The position numbers were made by a program, and so were the translations under genes. Shown here piece by piece: positions 40,756 through 55,500 of a stretch of DNA of 64,000 nt. The notes under the pieces were generated by a model that had not been told where the DNA came from, searched no databases, and saw only the letters and a program-made list of their open reading frames with translations. How positions within the stretch are numbered: position 1 is the first letter of the stretch; each line of letters opens with the position of its first letter. This DNA comes from Salminus brasiliensis (lineage: Eukaryota > Chordata > Actinopteri > Characiformes > Bryconidae), in contig NC_132900.1 of NCBI RefSeq assembly GCF_030463535.1, positions 32,409,403 through 32,473,402 on the forward strand, written 5' to 3'.

Positions 40756-42964
40756 CTAAATCTTCTCCAGCTCTTTTAGCAGCTCCCCAAAACTTGTGAC
40801 GTACCAAGAAGACTTCTCCTTGACCTGCTGCCGGACAACGTTGCCACCAAATCCAATAAAAGCACTCTGGAAAAAAATCATTATACAATTTATCATTAAA
40901 ACAACTGTAGTGCTTTCAGGTAGACTTCATTATTACTCATTTGCTGTGTCTGTACAATCAAACCCACGTCTGATCAGAGCAGGTGTGTAAATTTGAGATC
41001 AGTATTTTAAGACTGATTTATAAAACATCTAAATAAATGTTACTGTCAATAATATCAGACTATTAATAAAAACAACTGATTAATCAGCTTCTGCTGTGTA
41101 AACTGCAGCTACCCACTAGTACCTTATTTACATATTTGCAAATGACACCATCATTTACTGTCATACACCTATAATTTACATATAACATGAGCCAGTGGAG
41201 GTTCTCCATGAAACAAAACGCAGATTATACACTACTTTTAATCTGACTTTATTTAATTTATTAAATTACTATTTTAATTACTGGCATGACTCATGTTGTT
41301 GCACTACTGGGTAGATCAGCCTTTTTCAATTGGTTTAACCATCATCACTAATACACAGAGTCTGATGATTTTGATGAAGAACGCGTAGCAAGGTACTGCT
41401 ACGCACTCACCGCAGGGGGACAGGCCTCTAGGTCTGTGGCACCATCTCCAATCATCACGACTTTTTCGAAGCCATACTTCTCCTTCAGCAGACTGATCAC
41501 CTTGCCTTTGCCTCCGGACTCTGCTGTAGGCTGAGTCTCATCAAAACCCGCGTATTCCCCTGAAGAGCAGAAAAAAAAGCAGTTAAACAGGCAGCAGGTT
41601 CACCATTAACACAGGAATGACCACGAGTACCCACGCACATATTATACTAATATTAGTCCATTTAAAGAATTATAGGCCAGGACTGTAATACGCCAGGACC
41701 GTATTATTGCACACATCTGCACTGAAAGTGATCTCTCTACAACACTGATGCAAATTTAGAGCATAAAGAATCAGAGGCAGAAGCCTGATCCATTAAAACA
41801 TGCCTACCTTGGACTGGGAAAGCCCTAGACCCTGTATATATCATAAGCAACATGCTTCAATTAAAAATAGCGGAATTTAAAGCAAAGCAGTTTAGAGAAC
41901 ATGTCATATCTCCGTTATTGGCCATGATCATGATCTGCATGTCTGACAGGGTGTGCTTTCTTACCACTGAAGTAAAATTTCAAGCGGTTTGCATAGACAC
42001 GGTCAAGAGGAATGCCCAGCTGAGTGGCCACGTGCTCCACAATACAGCGAAACCCTCCGGAGATGAGGAACACCTTCACATTGCGCTGATGTAGCCTTTC
42101 CACAAGCTCCCTGAGGACACAAACACGGACACTTAGACTCAGGAAAAATCAGGAGATAAAATAAAATAATAACAGTACACTCACTGTCCACTTTATCAGA
42201 CACGCCTACCCTGTAGGCCCACTGTCCGGTGTACAGTTAGAGGCTGTAATCGTCTCTAACAATCTCTTTCTAAGACCTTCATCAGTAATCAGAGCTGGCC
42301 TTGGTTGGGTATTTATTGAGTAGTAAACCATGGTCAACCCTGCAGTGACGCCTGATCTGTGTTGAGAAACTGACGGCAGGTAATTAGGGCTCATAAAAAT
42401 GGGCCGAGAGGGGAACGAAGCATAAGGAAAGAGCTTCTAATAAAGCGGGCAGTGAGTGAGTGTACGTGACGTGTCCATTGCTGGACTTTCCACTAAGGTA
42501 ACCATATGAAGAGAACACAGACACCAACTTACTTAATACCTGCAGTCAGCTGAGGGGGGTGGTCTGTTATTAGTTTGTTGACTTGTTCCCTTGAGCACTT
42601 TATTATGGACAGCCGTTCTGTCAGGGCTGTTTTGAAGGTCACTGATCCACCCATGGCTTTCCGAGTCCTACGAAAACACACATTCTCAGTAGCTGCCAAC
42701 TGCGTCGGCCTATCAGAATGAAATCCCTGTTGTGTGACTTAGAAGTCGGGGGTCCCGAGGATATCACAGATCATATAAATGCGTGCCAGAAAGACCAACA
42801 CTGAAGACCATCGAGAAACCTTACATCTCTGTGACGGCATCTCCGACTCCACAGAACTTGGCGAGCTCATCAATGCCTTCCTCGCGTATAACTGTGCTGT
42901 CCACATCGAAGCAAACGGCGTCTGCACAGCGGAACGCTTCTTTCGTCTCTGCTAACGTCGTCAT
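40756..42964 (-). CDS. psph: Phosphoserine phosphatase (five coding exons)
   Basis: Coding exons in gene order: 42964-42825, 42667-42533, 42110-41965, 41559-41411 and 40866-40756. Phases join cleanly to 226 aa (human 225). The enzyme removes phosphate from L-phosphoserine, the last step of serine synthesis in the cytosol, and belongs to the HAD superfamily. Visible motifs are DVDST at 20-24 with nucleophile Asp20 and Asp22, LISGGF around Ser109, the lysine in SGGKGKV near 158, and GDGATD near 178-183. The start is the ATG at 42964, placing DVDST at the same residue number as in human. Its coding exon 1 follows an acceptor at 42978, so at least one upstream non-coding exon exists, probably near 45129. 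The gene faces nipsnap2, with about 1.4 kb between stop codons. An intron holds a MITE at 42177-42464. Confidence 0.97.
42177..42464. mobile_element. MITE with terminal inverted repeats in a psph intron
   Basis: The left end ACACTCACTGTCCACTTTAT and the right end, whose reverse complement is ACACTCACTCACTGCCCGCTTTAT, form terminal inverted repeats around 240 bp of non-coding sequence. This resembles a common fish element that begins 'tcactggccactttattag'. A diverged fragment of the same kind may lie at about 49797-49930. The element sits between psph coding exons 2 and 3. Confidence 0.65.
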
Positions 42965-43377
42965 TCTGGACAGTGTCCTGCAAAGCAATAAATGTACAGA
43001 AAAAAAAGAGCAAAAAGTTGAGTAAAGATACTGGGGATATTGAAGAACTTTCCTAAAACCTAAAACCTTAAAGTTTTCTTAAAGATTCTGACATTTCCTA
43101 ATTTGGGATCTCTTCAGTTTACAAGAACATCAACAAAACGTGTCACGAATTGTTAAGTTGCTGCATTTCCTTTTAATATGTACATAATTTACTTCCACTA
43201 AAGCACATACCATACAAAGACTTGACACATTTCCTATGAAATCTGCATTAACACCCTCTTATCTGCTATTCTGCTGAGACTGAGCATTTACATTTTCTGG
43301 AACATTGCAGTGAGGATCTGATTGCGCAAAACACCAATATAACCGTAGTGGATTTCTGCATTGATTACTAAACTAAA

Positions 43378-43433
<56 letters not shown>

Positions 43434-43474
43434 CGAGTGAGCGTCCAGAGTGCAGGCTAGAAAAAGTAAGTGAA

Positions 43475-43625
43475 CCCTTAAATGTAATAATCTGTACTGG
43501 GTCACTGGCTTGTTCAGTGGTGGGTAATGGGGCCGGAGTCCAGTTGAATTAGGCCTGCTTGAGCAGGTAAAGCACAAAACTCTGCAGGAATCCGGCCCTG
43601 CAGGACTGGAATTACCCACCCTGGA
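43475..43625. repeat. Interspersed repeat fragment and (AC)n tract in psph intron 1
   Basis: Contains 'aggaatccggccctgcagga' followed by 'ctggaattacccaccctgg', a dispersed fish sequence I recognise, preceded by a pure (AC)n microsatellite at about 43384-43432. The class of the repeat is undetermined. Confidence 0.5.
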
Positions 43626-44969
43626 CCTGTTGCATCACCCAGTGTCTCTTTAGATTGAGGTCATGGGCTGCTGTGCATGCATTCTCTTGTAAAAATGTCT
43701 TCATGCAGCTTTGAATTCATTGTTCCCTCAGAGGTCGCAAAGCGTCCAGACCCTGAGGCAGCAAAGCAGCTTTACACCGGGCCGCTCCTTCGTGGCGTAG
43801 GGGAGGTTTAGATGTGCAGTGTTCTCCTTCCGGGTGGTCTTGAGCAAACCTAAAGCAGGCTGCAGTTTTTGTGGACCTCAGCAGCTTTCCTTCCTGCTCT
43901 CCTTCCATGAACACCATCTTGTTCAGTGTTGTGAAAACAGTGGACACACAAAGAGGGTCTCTGCAGTGATCTTAACAGGTCGGCCACTCCTAGAAGTCTG
44001 TACCTACCGTGTATTAATAGACACTCAGGTCCATAACAATGCTTCTGTATCATTGTCCAGGTCCATGAGTCTCTACAACACTTCTTCTGAAAGTGTCCGT
44101 GATGAGGTACGGTGCACACTAACCAGACCTTCTCTAGAAGAGCAGATTTGTCTGTAGCCAGGTTTGTCTGCCTTAATCTCTGCACATGACCTACAATTAA
44201 ATATGTGCAGTTACAAATGAAAAGCATGTGAGGAATATACAGACGGCCAGACTGTCTCAAAGCAGCATCTCTCTTTAGTTCTGAGCAGCTTTAATACAGA
44301 CACTACTGAATCTGTCTGATTCCACAGTAATGTAGAGTGGAGGTCTATAGCAGTGAGACAAAGAGAGCTTGATTTACTCTTATTTATGTATTTTTAACAG
44401 ATTACACATGAGTCAAATCAGTAAACGATGGATACTTCGACTGACAGCCCAAAAAAATCTGCTATAAATTAGAGTATAAATGGTTTTGTATTATTTTTTG
44501 AACTAATAACTTTGTGGCTCAGACTGTTTTACCCTGCCCTTTCACTTCTCCTGAATCATCATGTGCTTGCAGCTGATCAGTTGGTTCAGGGTGTTTTGAG
44601 CTTCTCCAGCAGATTCTTATTAATCCTCCAGGCACGAGGAAGCAGAGGTCAGGCAGTCTGGCTCTGGGAGCAGGGAGAGAGAACCTGGGGCTGTTTTTCT
44701 CCAGCAGGACGTGAGGTAACGATAGTTACACAGCAGTGTGTGGAATATGAGCCACTCTGCTCCAACCAGGAGCCACAAACTACAATCCACCACAGAGACG
44801 AAGACCATAATGAAGATGATGAAGAGGAAGAGGAAGAGGAAGATGACTGTCAGGACAATCAGGAACAGCAGCACAGCAAGTGGGCAGGTTATTGCATCAG
44901 CCTCACACAGGGAACCTCTCTTGGCCCAAACCCGGCGTCCAGCACCGCTCACAGCCCCGCAGTCTCTTC

Positions 44970-45037
44970 TGGGTGCAGGCTGGGTGCAGGCTGGGTGCTG
45001 GGTGCAGGCTGGGTGCTGGGTGCGGGCTGGGTGCAGC
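44970..45037. repeat. GGGTGC-rich short tandem repeat
   Basis: Two 11-bp units TGGGTGCAGGC followed by variant 18-bp units that add TGGGTGC. At least six GGG runs fall within 67 bp on the plus strand. It lies about 90 bp inside the probable first intron of psph. A GAAGAG/GATGAA purine tract at 44808-44850 is also close by. Confidence 0.8.
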
Positions 45038-45128
45038 TGCTCTGGGGGGAAAGTGCGCTTTGCTGGCAGGAATTACAGAAATTAACGTTCAGTAAACCAG
45101 TAGCGGCGCGCTCGTGCGTTTAGCTCAC

Positions 45129-45240
45129 CTTTTCAGCCCGGCTGCACACTCGGAGAGGTCCCGATGTCCCGCGCTCTGTCTGAAACACGCCGCTGATCTC
45201 TGTCCTAAAACCTGCAGCGTGTCACTTTTACCCCGCAAAA
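45129..45240 (-). other. Probable non-coding first exon of psph
   Basis: The first coding exon of psph is entered through an acceptor, so an upstream exon is required. The best candidate donor in CG-rich sequence is GGCTGAAAAG|GTGAGC, reading minus with the exon edge at 45129. The 5' boundary is arbitrary. This is inference from splice signals only. Confidence 0.45.
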
Positions 45241-45420
45241 CAATCAATGAACCGCTCCTTCCTACCGGGTTCCTTCTGCTCTGCAGACGCAGGGGGAGCC
45301 AATCACACGAGGCGTACGTTCACCGCAGACTGCAGTGATTGGTCAGTTAGCCGGTGTTGCTCTTTCCGGCGTTGTCATTGGTTGTCGTGTGAAACGCGGC
45401 GCGGCTGAGCGGATTCTGCC
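45240..45420 (-). promoter_or_regulatory. Probable psph promoter, CG-rich with CCAAT boxes
   Basis: Upstream of the putative psph exon 1. Contains CCAAT in minus orientation at 45338-45342 and 45377-45381, one in plus orientation at 45299-45303, and many CG dinucleotides (for example GAAACGCGGCGCGGC). No TATA box is visible. This is consistent with a housekeeping CpG-island promoter. Confidence 0.5.
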
Positions 45421-45535
45421 GATTGTGAGATATACGTCTTCGGATTTACTCGGGAAATGTAGAGACACCCAGATAGCCAGCAGGGGGAGCCAGATTTCAT
45501 CCAACACTAATAATCATTTTAGTCAACTCCAGCGC

Positions 45536-45654
45536 CGGGGAGCAGAGAGGGTGAAGGGCCTTGCTCAAGGGCCCAACAGTGGCAGCTTTGGGCCCGGGAA
45601 TCGAACCCACAACCCTGTGATCAACAGCCCGGAGCTCTAACCGCTGAGCACCAC
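45536..45654 (-). mobile_element. tRNA-derived SINE-like repeat
   Basis: Read on the minus strand it starts GTGGTGCTCAGCGGTTAGAG, matching an RNA polymerase III A box, and has a B box GGGTTCGATTCCC (45596-45608), followed by the 'ttgggcccttgagcaagg' tail known from fish SINE-type repeats. It cannot fold as a full tRNA cloverleaf with a normal acceptor stem, so I call a SINE and not a tRNA gene. Confidence 0.65.
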
Positions 45655-46423
45655 ATTTATATATATATATAATCACTGTAACACAACCAGCTTATTGTTT
45701 TAATAAAATACAATATGACCCAAAACGTTCAATAAATATTTTATTTATTGTTATTATTTATTGAGTTATAATCATTAATACTGCTGCATTCATTCTGAAT
45801 CCATTTTACTGATGCATGCAGTTGTATGTGTATATATTAAGTATTTTACAACAGTTTTAAACATGGCTTATTCAATCTAATTATTATATTTCAATATTTT
45901 AAAATCTCCAATAGCTGCTATGTGGCACATATATGTGAAATAGTCTATTAATTCAGGTTAAACATTAGGCTATGTCGTCAACAAGCTACTACGCTGGGCT
46001 GTCCTAAATGACACTTTTTTATGTTTGGCCAAGTATGATGCTTTAGTGTACAGATTTCTTACAGAACTGTAAAACTCTGAATCTCTCTGTTAACTTTCAA
46101 ATAAATAAATAACAAAAATATTTGCACATTTTGTCTTGCAAAATAAGAAGTAAAAAAAGTTACAGTTTTGCACAGGATCTCAACATAGCTGCAGATCCTA
46201 AACGAGAAGATACAGTTTTCCCTCATCACACAGGATACACTCTTAATCCAGGGCCGACAAAGTACAAAACACCTGTACACATACAGACAGAATACGTGTC
46301 CTTCAGCTCAGGTCATATTTAGTATTTAGGAGTATTTCTGCTGTCTCTCAGGTACGGGTGTTTTGTACTTGGTCCTGCTCTTGTTATCCCTTTTTTCAGC
46401 AGCCTCAGGGAGCTCGTGCTCCT

Positions 46424-52386
<5,963 letters not shown>

Positions 52387-53280
52387 GATGACGGCTTCAC
52401 AGATTATCCAAGGAAACTGGGTTACAACCCTGCGGAGAGAGGGCACAGACAATAACCGCCAGCTGCTCGGCGTAACGTGGGGATGACGCCCCTTTTTACC
52501 ACATTTAACCCATTTTTAGGGCCTTTTACTGTCGCACAAAAACCTTGTATCTCCAAAACAGCAGATTTACAGAACAAGAAAAAAAGCTTCTGTCAGACAT
52601 TTTTTTTTTTTTAATTTCATTTTATTATACTGTAACATCTCAACATTAGCACATTTAAAACACTGTGCAATATTATGCGGGTTAATTTCTAATGTGTATT
52701 ATATGTATAATATTATTCTATTATTATTATTATTATTGTCCTAAACACCTTTCAGATTCACACATGTCAAAAAGTGAAAACAGCAGAAATGATGATGATG
52801 TATTTTACCAATACTGTCATGTTTAATTTCGATGATTGCTTTATAGAGATGGGAAATCTCAGCAGCTGCAGCAGAGCTGGCCAGGAGGTTAGAACAAGTT
52901 TACTTTCTGGACATTTCTCTAACATTGATCCTAACATTTTCCTATGACGTCAGTGGACTCCACAGCTGCCTTCTTCTTCAGCATGTGACACACATGCTCT
53001 TTTAGATCAGGTGCTGTTGACCTGTACAGAACCTCTTATGCTCCCTAACTCTGGAGAAGGCTGCACAGTGTATTGGACCACTGCCCTGCGCAATGACTGG
53101 TTAGTTGTTAGGGGCATAACAATAACCATATCTTCAGAATTAATAATAATTCTAATTATTTAATTAATTTAGAGGTTCCTGTTTGATTAATCGTGTCTAA
53201 AGTATAAATTTACACGAATGTCACATCTAAAGCTTTATACTTTATACAGATTACACAGGGTATGGTTGCACCACACCACT

Positions 53281-53630
53281 AGGCTGCTGCTACATGGTTG
53301 CTATGGTATCATAGGTGGTTGCTATAGTATTGTTAAGTGGATGATAAGTGGTTGATACGCAGTTGCTATGATGTTGCTAAAGTATTCCAGGTGATTGCTA
53401 TGGTGTTGCTAATTGCTGGCTAGCTGGTTGCTATGGTATCCCAGCTGGTGGTTTGTACGGTGTTGCTAGGTGGTTGTTATGGTGTTGCTAAGTGCTTGCT
53501 AGATGGGTGCTAAGAGGGTTACAAGGTGATTACTAGTGCTATGGCACTTCATACAGATGTTTGAGTGTTGCTAGGCAGTTGCTATGGTATCTCATGTGGA
53601 TGCTCAGGTGTCGTCATGTGGTTGCTATGA
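53281..53630. repeat. Degenerate GGTTGCTATGG minisatellite, locus 2
   Basis: About 350 bp of imperfect units around GGTTGCTATGGTGTTGCTAAGT with variants (GATTGCTATGG, GTTGCTAGGTGG). Same family as 18496-18668. It lies upstream of the phkg1 start codon, in the probable first intron. Confidence 0.8.
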
Positions 53631-53788
53631 CATCGTGACATTTGTAGGATGCCAAACCCCCCCATTCCTTCCTAGGGGGTAAATATTGCACAGAAATCCG
53701 TACATGAGATACGTAGAAACCGTGCGTCCGATCACACCATCAGACCCAACAATCCAGCGAACCATCCGCTTACATGGAGCCAACGATG

Positions 53789-53916
53789 GCAAATCCGGGT
53801 CCAGGAATCCGCCCCAGGGTTTGGTTACAACTGCCTGGACGGGCAGCCGAGCTGCAGCAGAGCCGCCCCGGCAGTTGGAACAAAACCCTGGGGCGGATTC
53901 CTGGACCCGGATTTGC
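53789..53916. repeat. Long inverted repeat (hairpin-forming)
   Basis: The left arm 53789-53835 and the right arm 53870-53916 are reverse complements over 47 bp with two mismatches, separated by a 34-nt spacer. The arms carry AAATCCGGGTCCAGGAATCC and CGCCCCAGGG. A transcript of either strand would fold into a stem of about 47 bp. No gene accounts for it. Confidence 0.9.
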
Positions 53917-54131
53917 AACCGCTATTGATTAACGCTGTATATTAATGATCGAACATTCGATTATAGCAACCAGTAAATAAACAAAACTACAAAGCTTTCA
54001 GCCTCTGCTCGTGCAATTCACCCCTCATCCCCGTTTCCCACGAGCTCTCCAATCACGAACCCCAGCCGTTAATCGCCTGTGTGTCGCCGGCCTGTCTGTC
54101 CTGCAGGACCCGCAGTGCTGTCCGCCCTTAC

Positions 54132-54240
54132 CTCACTGCACCAGTGCGACCTGCTGTGCTCCCAGTCAGTCCGCCAGGCACTCAGTCCATGGTTTAACTC
54201 GATGGTCTGTCTGGTAAACCGAAACGACGAGTCAAGCTAA
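54132..54240 (-). other. Possible non-coding first exon of phkg1
   Basis: phkg1 coding exon 1 begins after an acceptor at 52430, so an upstream exon is needed. A good donor, CAGTGAG|GTAAGG, lies on the minus strand with the exon edge at 54132. The 5' limit is a guess. An unseen exon elsewhere would fit equally well. Confidence 0.35.
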
Positions 54241-54247
54241 AAGCCGG

Positions 54248-54289
<42 letters not shown>

Positions 54290-54411
54290 TCACCTCTCTC
54301 ACTCACACACACACACACTAGTGCACACTGCAGGACGCAGAAAGGGCAAGCGATAATGTCAGGACCCAAAAATAAAAAGAGCTCTATTAGACATGGAGCT
54401 GCTATCACCTC

Positions 54412-54445
<34 letters not shown>
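54248..54445. repeat. Microsatellite cluster (TC)n and (CA)n
   Basis: A (TC)n tract at 54248-54272 runs into (CA)n to 54289, with further (CA)n tracts at about 54303-54319 and 54412-54444. It lies just upstream of the putative phkg1 exon 1. Confidence 0.9.
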
Positions 54446-54446
<1 letters not shown>

Positions 54447-54584
54447 CCGGACACACCGGCCCGATTAGCCCCAGTCACACCCCTGATAGTGTAAAGCTTA
54501 CTGCTGGCCCAGTCACTCAGTTCTACCATTAACCATTACACTGAGATATCAGCATGTGTGTATATATAATATTTATTGATTGCA

Positions 54585-54838
54585 TTGTGCTGGATGGAGC
54601 TCCTCCACCATCATTCCAGAGAACACAGCTCCTCCACTGCTGGGGGGCTTTATACCCCTCTAGCCCACGCCTGGCATTAGGCAGCATGGAGCCAATAGGG
54701 TCATGATGATGATCTGCTCCAGAGAGTCCTATTCTATTGGCAGTACTTCTTCTCTACAGGGACTAGACAAGCTGTGTGTGTGCATTTGCACATCTGTGCC
54801 AGCAATGGGTGCAACACAGCTGAAGGTAGCATATGGAC

Positions 54839-54840
<2 letters not shown>
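54585..54840 (-). mobile_element. Non-autonomous DNA transposon copy, inverted
   Basis: Carries the block 'ggggctttatacccctctag' and neighbouring words in reverse complement relative to the copies at 25745 and 27516, then 'gccagcaatgggtgcaac' and a partial terminus 'catatggacatta'. The right terminus is replaced by an (AT)n tract. Confidence 0.7.
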
Positions 54841-54878
<38 letters not shown>

Positions 54879-54951
54879 CACACACACAGTTGAAACTAAC
54901 TGGTTTCAACTGTGTGACTATCTGACCAATCTTTACAGTTAAAATCTCTCC

Positions 54952-54996
<45 letters not shown>

Positions 54997-55010
54997 TTAG
55001 CTGTAAAGAT
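54841..55010. repeat. Foldback region with nested inverted repeats and (AT)n/(GA)n tracts
   Basis: (AT)n at about 54841-54872 is followed by a perfect 14-bp inverted repeat CACACAGTTGAAAC (54883-54896) / GTTTCAACTGTGTG (54903-54916). A second inverted pair, ATCTTTACAG (54929-54938) and CTGTAAAGAT (55001-55010), encloses (AT)n and (GA)n tracts whose edges also pair (AATCTCTC with GAGAGATT). Confidence 0.8.
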
Positions 55011-55500
55011 GGATAGAAATGCTCCAGTATATTTTACACTGACTGCCATGGGAAGTTCTGAGACAGCAGACGTGTTTGCAGGGTCTCTCTCACTGGATGA
55101 AGTGAACAGGTCTCACTCTGTACAGGCCTTTATTACATTTAGGAAAGCTGAAAATGCAAAAGCACTCATTCCCATCCCAGCAGCTGTAAACTTACAAACG
55201 TAGGTGAAAGTAGAGTGAAGAGAGTGAAACAGTGGTTTTACGATTTATTGTTTTGTTCAAGCCGTCATTAACATACTTCTGAAACTATGGAAAGCTGAAA
55301 ATATGCATCCTGAATCACCATCATTAAAGTTTACATAAATGTTACACACACGTTTTATACAGTGTAAATACAGCGGCTCCTCCACACACACACACACTTC
55401 ACTGATCTATAACAATGCTAGATCTCCTCCTGCAGTCTTCTGAAGTTTAACTTTATTATGGATGTAGAATGTGGTAGGTGGTTCTCCAGTCTCAATCTCA

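Noticed and set aside
43368-43619. Frame with a run of alternating Cys-Val
   Set aside because: It is a translation of the (AC)n microsatellite in a psph intron.
44620-44952. Minus-strand 110-codon frame with a strong hydrophobic segment
   Set aside because: The hydrophobic run is the complement of the GAAGAG/GATGAA purine repeat (CTC/TTC codons give Leu/Phe). There is no family resemblance.
44512-45123. Plus-strand 203-codon frame with a signal-like start and an acidic tract
   Set aside because: It begins at TTG and not ATG, its acidic run is a GAAGAG purine repeat, and its tail is the GGGTGC tandem repeat. It lies in intron 1 of psph.
45536-45654. Possible tRNA gene on the minus strand
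   Set aside because: A-box-like and B-box motifs are present, but the sequence lacks a proper acceptor stem and continues into a tail typical of fish SINEs.
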